Part shown: in pieces, positions 1-8,232 of the stretch | Position numbering within the stretch: position 1 is the stretch's first letter | How the letters are laid out: each line of letters begins with the position of its first letter | Assembly: GCA_964530825.1 (NCBI GenBank) | Contig: CAZHCA010000024.1 | Span: 9,431-73,430, forward strand | Direction of reading: 5' to 3' | DNA length: 64,000 nucleotides | Origin: CAZHCA01 sp964530825 | GTDB lineage: Bacteria > Bacteroidota > Bacteroidia > Chitinophagales > Saprospiraceae | Notes under the pieces: model-generated | What the model was told of the DNA's origin: nothing | What the model saw: only the letters and a program-made list of their open reading frames with translations | Databases searched by the model: none | Program-made: the position numbers and the translations under genes

Positions 1-1089
1 TTTCGGTTCTGGACGGTTTACCTGATGTTGTCCGGAGCGGTGGCTTGGTATCATGCCGGAACGGGTGCTGATATGCAGGTTTATGCCCGATCTTACCTAT
101 TGCTTACCAGTGTAGTCGTTTTTACCCTTTGGGCATATTTTTTTTTGTTGGAAAACAGCGATCTGTTGGGCCGCTTTTTCCGGGAAGCGGCCCTCTATAA
201 TACCATTTTTACGGCTTTTGCGCTGGTGATCATAGCTCTACCCGGGTTGCGGTCCTGGCTCTGGTCTTTTGTGCCCATTCACCCGGCAGTGCCTGCCATA
301 CCACGTTTAAAGCTGCTGGTTTACGAGCCCTCCTTTTATTCCTTCCAATTGGCGCCGATTTTCTTGTTTTTTCTGATGGCTTATCTTTTTGAGCGTGGGC
401 AGCAATATCTTACGGGTTTAATCCTGGTCGGCTTTTCCCTGTTGCTTTCCCTGTCGTTCGGAGTGTTGGGCGGGTTGTTTATCGCTGTTTTCATCGTGCT
501 CTTGCTGCATATTCGCCGATTGTTTTTTCGGCCCAAGGTCTTTTTTCTGTGCCTGGTGTTATTGACAGTGGGCGCTTCAGCGCTTTTCTTGTTGGTCCAG
601 TTTTTTCCATTCCATCCCGTGTTTGTTCGGTTGGATAAGCTAGCCGAGGGCAACGACACCTCGGCTAACGGTCGTACCTGGGAGGCTTTATTACTCGCCT
701 GGCAGATCCTGGGAGAGAGCAATTACTTGCTGGGCGCCGGTATCGGACAAGTGAAAGAAACGGGTGCCAGGGTTATTGTGGAGTACTATCAATACGAAGG
801 TGACTGGGCCGACCTTGTACGATTGCCAAATACCGTCGCCGAAACCATGGCAACTTTTGGCTTGTTAGGGGTTAGCGTACGTATTATTGTCCAGGTCGGC
901 CTTTTTTTCTACACGCAGGTCTATTGTAACTATTTCCGGTTGGCCTTGTTCGTGTTTTTGTTCATATATCAATTTACAGGTAGCTACCTAACCAATATTT
1001 ATGAGTACCTGGCTTGGCTTCTAGTATTCCTTCCGGTTTTTCCCCGCTTTGATAAAAACCAGGTGCACAAAATAAATTCTGGAGCATGA
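1..1089 (+). CDS. O-antigen polymerase/ligase-like membrane protein (5' partial)
   Basis: The reading frame is open from base 1 through the first ATG at 25, so the gene very probably begins upstream of the window and only its C-terminal part is present. The visible 360 or so residues are almost entirely hydrophobic, with about eight membrane segments and one larger polar loop near residues 205-265 (containing LAEGNDTSANGRTWEALLLA and a GAGIGQVKETG stretch). That layout, a long periplasmic loop with an R-W near its start and a following GxGxG-like turn, fits the Wzy/WaaL O-antigen polymerase-ligase superfamily, which joins or transfers undecaprenyl-linked glycans on the periplasmic side of the inner membrane. 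Its TGA stop overlaps the ATG of the next glycosyltransferase (ATGA). Whether it polymerises or ligates cannot be told from sequence. Confidence 0.7.
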   Translation, partial: FRFWTVYLMLSGAVAWYHAGTGADMQVYARSYLLLTSVVVFTLWAYFFLLENSDLLGRFFREAALYNTIFTAFALVIIALPGLRSWLWSFVPIHPAVPAIPRLKLLVYEPSFYSFQLAPIFLFFLMAYLFERGQQYLTGLILVGFSLLLSLSFGVLGGLFIAVFIVLLLHIRRLFFRPKVFFLCLVLLTVGASALFLLVQFFPFHPVFVRLDKLAEGNDTSANGRTWEALLLAWQILGESNYLLGAGIGQVKETGARVIVEYYQYEGDWADLVRLPNTVAETMATFGLLGVSVRIIVQVGLFFYTQVYCNYFRLALFVFLFIYQFTGSYLTNIYEYLAWLLVFLPVFPRFDKNQVHKINSGA

Positions 1090-2165
1090 AAGTGCTGATG
1101 CTGGCGCGGTCCAACTTGTTCACCGACCCCGGCGGGGATACAGTGCAGGTTCAGTGCACGGCGCACGAGCTTCGTCAGCTGGGGTGTACGGTTGATATCA
1201 ATCCCATTCCGGCACGGTACGACCGGTACGGTATCGTCCATTTTTTTAATCTTATTACGCCGCAGGTTATTCTCCGGCACATACCTAAACTACACTGTCC
1301 CTTTGTAGTTTCACCCATTTACGTCAGGTACGGTGAGTATGAGGGATTGCACAGGGGCGGAGCACTTGGGTTGCTCAACCGCACGCTTCCCCCGGATGGG
1401 ATCGAGTACGTTAAAACAGTAGGCAAATGGGTGCTGAGAAAAGGGCCACCAGGTAATATCCATTATTTATTGAGGGGGCATTGGCGCTCTATGCGTCTGA
1501 TCATGGAAAAAGCCGCTTGCCTGTTGCCGAACTCTACGAGCGAATACCGTCGCCTACAGGCGGATTTCGGTATAGAAAAACCCTATGTGGTGGTCCCGAA
1601 CGGAGTGGATGCCGGCCGGTTTAAACCGCCCACCGTCAGGGAGCGGGCGGGCGTTCTTTGCGTTGGTCGGATCGAAGGGCGTAAAAATATCCTCAATCTG
1701 ATCCGGGCCATTAATCCGACGGGACTTCCGTTGTACCTGATCGGCGCTCCGGCCGTCAATCAACCCCGCTATAAAGCAGCCTGTCGGCGTGAGGCCGGAA
1801 GGAATGTTCATTTTTTGGGACCTCTGCCACAGGAGGAATTAGTAGCGCATTACGCACGGGCGCGTGTTCACGCCCTGCCGAGTTGGTTTGAAACTACCGG
1901 CCTGGTATCGTTGGAAGCGGCGATTTGCGGTTGTAACCTGGTAGTCGGTGACCGCGGTGATGTACGCGATTATTTTCAAAACGACGCTTGGTATTGCGAA
2001 CCCGGCGACCCGGTTTCTATCCAGGCGGCCATTGAGAAAGCTTACCAGGCTCCTCCTGGCAATCGGCGCTTAGTGGCAAGGATTAAAACCGAATATACCT
2101 GGCAAAGAGCGGCGGCCCATACGATGGCCGCTTATGAGCAGGCGCTAAAAAACGCATCATCATGA
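1086..2165 (+). CDS. GT4-family glycosyltransferase
   Basis: A 359-residue cytoplasmic glycosyltransferase of GT-B fold, group 1 (GT4). The N-terminal half opens with a short beta strand and a Gly-rich loop (LARSNLFTDPGGDT) typical of the acceptor domain; the C-terminal half has the VLCVGRIEGRKN strand-loop near residue 190 and the nucleotide-sugar signature around 265-285 (PSWFETTGLVSLEAA, the two Glu of the EX7E motif). It would add a sugar from an NDP-sugar to a lipid-linked glycan. Start is the ATG that overlaps the previous stop by 4 bases, which implies translational coupling, and its own TGA overlaps the next ATG in the same way. Donor and acceptor are unknown. Confidence 0.88.
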   Translation: MKVLMLARSNLFTDPGGDTVQVQCTAHELRQLGCTVDINPIPARYDRYGIVHFFNLITPQVILRHIPKLHCPFVVSPIYVRYGEYEGLHRGGALGLLNRTLPPDGIEYVKTVGKWVLRKGPPGNIHYLLRGHWRSMRLIMEKAACLLPNSTSEYRRLQADFGIEKPYVVVPNGVDAGRFKPPTVRERAGVLCVGRIEGRKNILNLIRAINPTGLPLYLIGAPAVNQPRYKAACRREAGRNVHFLGPLPQEELVAHYARARVHALPSWFETTGLVSLEAAICGCNLVVGDRGDVRDYFQNDAWYCEPGDPVSIQAAIEKAYQAPPGNRRLVARIKTEYTWQRAAAHTMAAYEQALKNASS

Positions 2166-3277
2166 AGGCTAATCGGCCACTTCGCATAGGCATCTTGGGC
2201 TCGCGTGGTATCCCCAATGCTTACGGCGGGTACGAACAGTTCGCCCAGCACTTAGCGCCGGCTCTGGTGGAGCGCGGTCACCGGGTCTGGGTATACAGCT
2301 CTAGCTTGCATCCTTACCAACAACCGGAGTGGCGGGGGGTCCGGATCGTTCACCGGCTCGATCCCGAAAACCGCCTCGGTACGTTCGGTCAGTTCCTGTA
2401 CGACTATCACTGTCTGCGCGATGCGCGAAGCCGCAACTACGATGTGCTCATGCAGCTCGGGTACACCAGTAATACCATTTGGATTCCGCTGTGGCCGCGC
2501 AAGGCGGTCAACATTATCCATATGGATGGTCTGGAGTGGAAGCGCAGCAAGTACAAAAAGCCCGTGAAGCAATTTTTAAAGCAGCAGGAAAAGCGGGCGG
2601 CAAAGGGCGGCGACGTTCTTGTCGCCGATTCACCGGCTATTCAGGATCACTTACAACAAGCTTACGGTAAAAAAGCAGTTTACATCCCCTACGGAGCCAC
2701 AACTGATATCCGACCCGTGGAAGATCATCTTACCTTACACGGTCTACAACCCTACCGTTACCACCTGGTTATTGCCCGTTTTGTACCCGAAAATCACCTA
2801 GCTGAAATTATTCAGGCGCATCTGGCGGCAGCATTAAACTTTCCCCTGGTATTGATCGGCCATCCGTCGGGCCGCTATGGGGAGCAGCTACGCCAGACGT
2901 TTGCATCGGAGCAGGTGCGATTTTTAGGCGGCATTTACCAATTCGATCGGTTGAACAGTTTGCGTTATTATGCGCGCTTATATCTGCACGGCCACTCGGT
3001 CGGTGGCACCAACCCATCTTTACTGGAAGCCATGGCCTGCGCCACACCCATTTGTGCACACGATAATGTATTCAATAGGGCGGTATTAGGTGGCGATGCC
3101 CAATTTTTCAGTGATATTGCTCAGCTTGCATCCATCCTTCGAAATCCACTACCAGCCGCCGCATATCAGCGCCAGGTGGCCGCTAATTTGTCCAAAGTTC
3201 GGGAAAACTATCATTGGGAGAGCATCGTGGATCAGTTTGAGGAGTTATTCCGTGCGGTTGCAAATTTTGATAGTTGA
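2162..3277 (+). CDS. DUF1972-type glycosyltransferase (rhamnosyltransferase-like)
   Basis: A 371-residue GT4-like enzyme with the DUF1972 N-terminal signature GSRGIPNAYGGYEQFAQ at residues 13-29, as seen in capsule rhamnosyltransferases such as the Cps2T/WchF group. The C-terminal GT-B half carries GGTNPSLLEAMACATPI near residues 280-297, the acidic donor-binding motif. Members usually add the second sugar of a capsule or O-antigen repeat unit to the lipid-linked first sugar in the cytoplasm. The ATGA overlap with the upstream glycosyltransferase puts both in one operon. About 165 bases without a gene follow. The rhamnose specificity is inferred from family only. Confidence 0.85.
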   Translation: MKANRPLRIGILGSRGIPNAYGGYEQFAQHLAPALVERGHRVWVYSSSLHPYQQPEWRGVRIVHRLDPENRLGTFGQFLYDYHCLRDARSRNYDVLMQLGYTSNTIWIPLWPRKAVNIIHMDGLEWKRSKYKKPVKQFLKQQEKRAAKGGDVLVADSPAIQDHLQQAYGKKAVYIPYGATTDIRPVEDHLTLHGLQPYRYHLVIARFVPENHLAEIIQAHLAAALNFPLVLIGHPSGRYGEQLRQTFASEQVRFLGGIYQFDRLNSLRYYARLYLHGHSVGGTNPSLLEAMACATPICAHDNVFNRAVLGGDAQFFSDIAQLASILRNPLPAAAYQRQVAANLSKVRENYHWESIVDQFEELFRAVANFDS

Positions 3278-3444
3278 TCGTTTAAAATATTGTTTGCCAG
3301 TAGGTTAAGTTGTGTGTCAGTATGCCAGCCAAATGCGAAGCCAAAAAGGAAAAAAGGTCGTCGAGCCGCCCAACCAATCGAAATCCCCTTTTTTGAGGAG
3401 GTAACCAAAGCTAAATCGGGTTATTTTACTGCATAATAATTTTA

Positions 3445-4800
3445 TTGCGCTCTGCGCTCCACCAAGCATGTTGTATTTTGTTTTTAACCCATCGTGTTAG
3501 TCAGGTTTTTTGCTGCCTCATTCCCCTGAGTCTCTGCTTTTCTTTATCGCTGAACACCTGGATGATCATGGCTTACGGAGTATCGGTGTTGCTGCAACCC
3601 CATCTGGGCGAACGGATCAAGCGCTTAAGAAATAAGCCGTGGATCTTTTTATTCTGGGGATTGTACGGCTGGCACCTCTTGGGTATGATATGGACGGAAG
3701 AGTTAGCAGTAGGGCAGTTTATTTTAGAGAAAAAAGCATCTCTGCTGGTGCTGCCGCTCTTACTGGGTTTGGATGCTTCCTGGCGGGAGCGCACTTTATC
3801 GGATTTTTTATTAGTACTGGCAGTGGGCTGTACGGTACTTTTCTGGGGCTGCTTGGCAGCTGCCACCAGGCGGTATATGATTACGCAAAACCCGGGAGAG
3901 TTTTTCTACCATCAGCTCGGATCGCCCATCCCCAATTTTAGCGCCATTTATCAGTCGTGGTACGCGCTGGTGGCCTTAGCGGGGATACACTATCTACAGA
4001 ACAAGCCGCTTCCTTGGGTTATTGCGCCGTCTGCCTTGCGTTGGGGGTTAGCAGCCTCTCTGGCACTGAGTATTGTTTTATGGTCTTCCAAACTCTTTAT
4101 CGTACTAACCATAATCTATCTGGTAATGGTCCTCGCGCGTCGTCTGCGCGGGCGCTCCGCTTGGGTATGGGCTGCTGCTCTTGCTATTTTAATATTCGGC
4201 GTTGCCGCCTCGGAAATTCCCCGTACCCGCTTTCAACAGATTCTCGATTCTGAATTTGCCATTCTGGAGCAGGATCAGTACCGCTGGGATACCCCTTTTA
4301 ACGGACTTACCCTACGCTTGGTCTTTTGGAAATTTGGCTGGGAAATCCTGAATGAAGAGCAGGCCTTCTTTAGCGGGGTCGGTCCCGGTGATGCTCAAAA
4401 CCTGATGAATGCCACCCTGCGCGAGCACCAAATGTATCTCGGCAATCCCGAATTGGGCGACCGGGGGTACTGGGACCATAATTTTCATAACCAGTACGTA
4501 GAGTTGGCGGTACAGACCGGTTTCGTTGGGGTGCTCTTGTATCTGAGTTTGTTGTATCGCGGGGCTCGAAGGGCTTTTCCATTGGGCCTTACCCACCCGT
4601 TAGCTTTTTTCGTTGCTACCGTAATGGCATTTTCTCTGTTTGAAAGCTTATTGGAGCGGCAACATGGAGTCGTTTTTTTCGCTTTTTTCCTCAGCTTAAT
4701 ACCAATTCTATCTACTTATGGACGCACCGAAATCCGAATTGAATCCGCTACGAGGACCGCTGACCGGAAGCAGCGTGCGCCCGTTCGAAAATCTGGCTGA
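3445..4800 (+). CDS. O-antigen ligase family membrane protein (Wzy_C)
   Basis: About 451 residues with ten or more membrane segments and a long periplasmic loop at roughly 280-350 holding a GVGPGDAQNLMN turn and HNFHNQYVELAVQTGFVGVLLYL, the HNxxxE-like signature of Wzy_C/WaaL proteins. It would polymerise or ligate undecaprenyl-linked glycan in the periplasm. The start is uncertain: no ATG lies before the first membrane segment, so I take TTG at 3445; the frame opens after a TAA at 3412 and the first ATG is at 3562, which would remove the first hydrophobic segment. It is the second protein of this superfamily in the locus. Its 3' end overlaps the next gene by 83 bases. Confidence 0.82.
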   Translation: MRSALHQACCILFLTHRVSQVFCCLIPLSLCFSLSLNTWMIMAYGVSVLLQPHLGERIKRLRNKPWIFLFWGLYGWHLLGMIWTEELAVGQFILEKKASLLVLPLLLGLDASWRERTLSDFLLVLAVGCTVLFWGCLAAATRRYMITQNPGEFFYHQLGSPIPNFSAIYQSWYALVALAGIHYLQNKPLPWVIAPSALRWGLAASLALSIVLWSSKLFIVLTIIYLVMVLARRLRGRSAWVWAAALAILIFGVAASEIPRTRFQQILDSEFAILEQDQYRWDTPFNGLTLRLVFWKFGWEILNEEQAFFSGVGPGDAQNLMNATLREHQMYLGNPELGDRGYWDHNFHNQYVELAVQTGFVGVLLYLSLLYRGARRAFPLGLTHPLAFFVATVMAFSLFESLLERQHGVVFFAFFLSLIPILSTYGRTEIRIESATRTADRKQRAPVRKSG

Positions 4801-5437
4801 TTTGTTATGCACGTATGGCAAAATCCGCAGCAGTCGATTCTACCTGACCAAAGGAATCCTGGATGGTGGTGTTGCCGGAGGCTTGCTGCTTTTGGTGCTT
4901 TGGTGGCTATTGCCGTTGCTGATGCTGTTGGTTTGGTTGGATTTGGGCCATCCGGTTTTTTTCATTCAGGAGCGCATCGGAAAGAACAACCGTTGCTTCC
5001 GTTGTTACAAGCTGCGCACGATGCGGGAAACGCCATCTGAACTCAGCCGGCTAGGGGCTTTTTTACGCCACACAAAACTGGATGAGATCCCTCAATTTTT
5101 CAATGTCTTGCGGGGCGAGATGAGCGTCATCGGTCCGCGACCGCATATGTTAGCCGATCATGTGGCTTTCTCCCGTCTCGTGGGTCCGGGCTACCACTAC
5201 CGGCATCTGGTAAAACCTGGTATCACCGGTCTGGCACAGGTCAATGGGTACGAGGGGCCGGTGACTTCACCCCAGGTACTGGAAGGCCGGATTTTCCATG
5301 ATTTATCGTATATTCAGAATTGGACACTGGCTTCCGAGATCCGCATTCTTTGGAAAACGCACTGCCTTATACTGCGCGGCTTTCTGCGCCGACCGGGATT
5401 ACCGAGAGAAGAACGTTCTCTACTACGCAACTCCTGA
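4718..5437 (+). CDS. Undecaprenyl-phosphate sugar phosphotransferase (bacterial sugar transferase)
   Basis: A 239-residue initiating sugar-1-phosphate transferase of the WbaP/PglC-like family. One strongly hydrophobic segment at about residues 48-75 anchors it, followed by the catalytic block PVFFIQERIGKNNRCF, the FRCYKLRTM motif near 108, TKLDEIPQFFNVLRGEMSVIGPRP near 130-152 and KPGITGLAQVNGYEGP near 175-190. It transfers a sugar phosphate from an NDP-sugar to undecaprenyl phosphate, so starting repeat-unit assembly on the cytoplasmic face. It lacks the four extra N-terminal membrane segments of long WbaP forms. The ATG start lies inside the preceding ligase-like gene (83-base overlap), a sign of tight operon packing. 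Confidence 0.93.
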   Translation: MDAPKSELNPLRGPLTGSSVRPFENLADLLCTYGKIRSSRFYLTKGILDGGVAGGLLLLVLWWLLPLLMLLVWLDLGHPVFFIQERIGKNNRCFRCYKLRTMRETPSELSRLGAFLRHTKLDEIPQFFNVLRGEMSVIGPRPHMLADHVAFSRLVGPGYHYRHLVKPGITGLAQVNGYEGPVTSPQVLEGRIFHDLSYIQNWTLASEIRILWKTHCLILRGFLRRPGLPREERSLLRNS

Positions 5438-5464
5438 TTTTTTACACCGATCTAAACTAAGCCT

Positions 5465-6385
5465 ATGCCATTGCAGAAATCGGCGGTTCTGAAAACCTTA
5501 CTGTATTTCGATATCTTTTCCTACCCGCTGCGTGCGCAGGAAGTCCACCGCTTTTGCCGGTCAAAATCCAATCCGGCAGCAGTAGCGGATTGCTTACAAG
5601 AATTGGAGCAGGCACAGTTGGTCTACTGCTTTGAAGGCTATTACACTATGCGCAACGAAGAGGCGCTCATCCGGCGCCGGAAGGTCAATCAAGCTTACTC
5701 CCTGGAGATAATGAAAAAGGCCCGGAGGAACGGGCAGCTGCTGGGGCAATTCCCTTTTGTGCGGGCAGTAGCGATTTCGGGCTCCCTATCTAAAAACGCA
5801 GCCAGCGAAGGTGCTGATATCGATTATTTTATCATCACTAAGCAAGGGCGATTGTGGGTTTGCCGTACGCTTTTGCATCTATTCAAAAAGCTTACTTTCC
5901 TGGCGGGACGCCAGCACGATTTTTGTATGAACTACTTCCTTGACGAGGCCGAATTAGAGCTCAAAGACAAAAACATTTTTACGGCGGTAGAAAGCGCAAC
6001 GATCATCCCGGTTTACGGCCCTGCGGCCGTTGAGCGCTTTTTCCGGGATAACTGGTGGGTCGGCCATTTTCTACCTAACCAGCCAGCGCCAAAGAACTAT
6101 CGGCAGGTAGACGACCGTAAAAGTACAGGTAAGCAGGTGGCAGAGGCCCTCTTCCAAGGCGCCTGGGGAGCTTACTGGAACCGGGTATTTAAAAGCTTTA
6201 CGACTCGGCGCTGGCGCAGAAAATTTAAAAAGCAAGGCTACCCTATGGAATACTTTGATCACGATTTTCGGTCGACGGAAGGCGAGTCGAAGAATCACCC
6301 TTTTGACTACCAGCGAAAAGTGCTGAAGGCATACCGGGAACGGATGGAAGCCTTTGCCCTGATCACACCGGAAGTCCACCCTTAA
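5465..6385 (+). CDS. Nucleotidyltransferase-fold protein of unknown function
   Basis: A 306-residue soluble protein. Residues about 1-75 look like a small winged-helix domain (LYFDIFSYPLRAQEVHRF, LQELEQAQLVYCFEGYYTM). Around 98-118 is AISGSLSKNAASEGADIDYFIIT, the GS-X(n)-DxD pattern of polymerase-beta-type nucleotidyltransferases, so a metal-dependent nucleotidyl transfer reaction is plausible. The C-terminal third is basic and aromatic-rich (RVFKSFTTRRWRRKFKKQG). Proteins of this architecture are found in polysaccharide loci but I know no proven role. It starts 27 bases after the sugar transferase and is followed 15 bases later by a sulfotransferase, so it belongs to the same operon. It might modify or activate a sugar or regulate; this is guesswork. 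Confidence 0.65.
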   Translation: MPLQKSAVLKTLLYFDIFSYPLRAQEVHRFCRSKSNPAAVADCLQELEQAQLVYCFEGYYTMRNEEALIRRRKVNQAYSLEIMKKARRNGQLLGQFPFVRAVAISGSLSKNAASEGADIDYFIITKQGRLWVCRTLLHLFKKLTFLAGRQHDFCMNYFLDEAELELKDKNIFTAVESATIIPVYGPAAVERFFRDNWWVGHFLPNQPAPKNYRQVDDRKSTGKQVAEALFQGAWGAYWNRVFKSFTTRRWRRKFKKQGYPMEYFDHDFRSTEGESKNHPFDYQRKVLKAYRERMEAFALITPEVHP

Positions 6386-6400
6386 GAAAAGCCAATACGG

Positions 6401-7192
6401 ATGAAAACCATCATCGCTTGGTCTAAGTATGCTGCAGTTGCCTTTTACGATGGCTACACCCGGTTTTTTGACGGGGCGCGCCCACATTTCCTGTTGGTCC
6501 TGGGGCACATGCGTTCGGGATCGAGCCTGCTCCATCATCTGTTGGTCGAGCATCCGGACCTAGATGGGGAGGGCGAGCAGAATCGACCCTATACCGACAG
6601 GCGCGATCTGGCGTGGTGGCAGCTACGCTACCGGAAGCAATGCTGGCTCTGGCGTCCGGGTGTTCGTTATTTAGTTGACCAGGTCAATCACAACTACCTG
6701 ACGCCCCAACCTGAGCTGCTGACTAGGGCTACAGTAAAAGTGATCTTCCTGGTGCGCGAACCCGGACCTAGTGTGGCGAGCATGCTGCGTCTTTCTGCCC
6801 AATACTACAATGGCCATTGGACCCTTGAGCAAACCAGGGCGCACTACGAGGAACGTTATACCTACCTGGGCGACCTGAGCGTGCGGATTGCTTCCGGTCG
6901 GGGGCTACTCCTGACTTATCGTGACCTTACCGAATACAGCGAGGATTGTCTTGCTGCCGTACAACGCTTTCTGGGCTTGAAAAAACCATTTACGGTGAAT
7001 TACCGCCAACGGGAATTCACTGGAAGGCGAGGTGACCCTGCCGGGCGCATTTCTACTGGCTACATTCTACCTGCCCGGGAAGCGGTGGCGAAAGTCCATT
7101 ATCCCACAACGGAAAAACTAGAGAATAGCTACCGAAACTGTTTTGATCAACTCCAGCACCTCTACTGGAAAAACCAATTGGATGAAGTATAG
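6401..7192 (+). CDS. Sulfotransferase family protein
   Basis: 263 residues with the PAPS 5'-phosphosulfate loop LGHMRSGSSLLHHLLVEHPD at about 31-50 (P-loop-like RSGSS) and a 3'-phosphate motif FLVREPGPSVASMLRLS at about 115-131. It should move a sulfuryl group from PAPS to a hydroxyl, here most likely on a sugar of the locus product, since it sits among glycosyltransferases. Length is typical for small bacterial carbohydrate sulfotransferases. Its last codons overlap the ATG of the radical SAM gene downstream (7182). A second unrelated-looking sulfotransferase occurs at 28290-29411, so sulfated glycan or lipid is likely made by this organism. Confidence 0.82.
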   Translation: MKTIIAWSKYAAVAFYDGYTRFFDGARPHFLLVLGHMRSGSSLLHHLLVEHPDLDGEGEQNRPYTDRRDLAWWQLRYRKQCWLWRPGVRYLVDQVNHNYLTPQPELLTRATVKVIFLVREPGPSVASMLRLSAQYYNGHWTLEQTRAHYEERYTYLGDLSVRIASGRGLLLTYRDLTEYSEDCLAAVQRFLGLKKPFTVNYRQREFTGRRGDPAGRISTGYILPAREAVAKVHYPTTEKLENSYRNCFDQLQHLYWKNQLDEV

Positions 7193-8228
7193 CCGCATGG
7201 TGCAAGCCGGCAAACGACTGCTGGCTCAGCAAACGCACCGCATTTACGAACTACCGATTTTAACCTTAATGCCCCACAGCCGCTGTAATTGTCGCTGCGT
7301 GATGTGTGACATTTGGAAGGCCAACCAGAATGGCCGGGAACTTACCCTGGAAGATTTCGAGCCCCATCTCGAAAGTATGGCCCGGCTGGGCGTTAAGCAG
7401 GTTGTCTTCTCCGGAGGAGAGGCCCTCATGCACTCCAACCTGTGGCCTTTTTGTGCAGCCTTACACGGCATGAATATCAAGATTACTTTGCTATCGACCG
7501 GTTTGCTGCTGCGTCCGCGGGCCGAATTGGTGACCCGGTGGATCGATGAGGTTATCGTCTCCCTCGATGGCAGCCAGGAGGTGCACAACCGCATTCGCGA
7601 TATTCCGCGTGCCTACGCTAAGCTGGCTGAAGGAGTAGCCGCACTGAAAGCCATCCGCAACGACTATCCGGTTACCGGACGCTGTGTGCTGCAGCGCCTT
7701 AATTTTCGGGACTTACCCAATATCATCGACGCTGCCAAGGCAATCGGTTTGGACCAGATCTCTTTTCTACCGGCTGACGTATCGAGTACGGCCTTCAATC
7801 GGACCGAGCCGCTGCCCGGCGAGCGCGTCTCAATGATCGCTCTTAGCCCGGAGGAAGTCGAAGCCTTTGGGCAGATCGTCGAATCAACTTTTCGATCGCA
7901 TCGTGCCGAATTTGTTACCCGCTACGTAGCCGAGCATCCATCTAAAATTCGCAATATGGTGCAGTATTTTGCCGCGATTAATGGGCAGGCCGACTTCCCG
8001 CCTGTACGCTGCAACGCCCCCTGGGTGTCGGCCGTGGTCGAAACCAACGGCGACGTTCAGCCTTGTTTTTTCCACGAAAAAATAGGCAATATCTTCGAAG
8101 ATGACCTTGCTGATATCATCAATGCACCGGAGTCGATCGCCTTCCGGAGGTCACTCCGGGTCGATGAAAATCCGGTTTGCCGAAAGTGCGTATGTTCGCT
8201 GTACCTGAACCCAGGAGCCGAAATCTAG
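7182..8228 (+). CDS. Radical SAM/SPASM domain protein
   Basis: 348 residues from the ATG at 7182, chosen because it overlaps the upstream stop by 11 bases and leaves the usual short leader before the cluster. The radical SAM cluster motif is CNCRCVMC (CX3CX2C) at about residues 31-38, followed by FSGGEAL near 76 and SLDGSQEVHNRIR near 130, all classic SAM-binding elements. The C-terminus has a SPASM-type region with Cys in RCNAPW, QPCFFHE and CRKCVCSLY, expected to hold auxiliary 4Fe-4S clusters. Such enzymes modify peptides or perform dehydrogenations and epimerisations; in a glycan locus a sugar modification is equally possible. It is 4 bases from the next gene. Substrate unknown. Confidence 0.88.
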   Translation: MKYSRMVQAGKRLLAQQTHRIYELPILTLMPHSRCNCRCVMCDIWKANQNGRELTLEDFEPHLESMARLGVKQVVFSGGEALMHSNLWPFCAALHGMNIKITLLSTGLLLRPRAELVTRWIDEVIVSLDGSQEVHNRIRDIPRAYAKLAEGVAALKAIRNDYPVTGRCVLQRLNFRDLPNIIDAAKAIGLDQISFLPADVSSTAFNRTEPLPGERVSMIALSPEEVEAFGQIVESTFRSHRAEFVTRYVAEHPSKIRNMVQYFAAINGQADFPPVRCNAPWVSAVVETNGDVQPCFFHEKIGNIFEDDLADIINAPESIAFRRSLRVDENPVCRKCVCSLYLNPGAEI

Positions 8229-8232
8229 TAAT

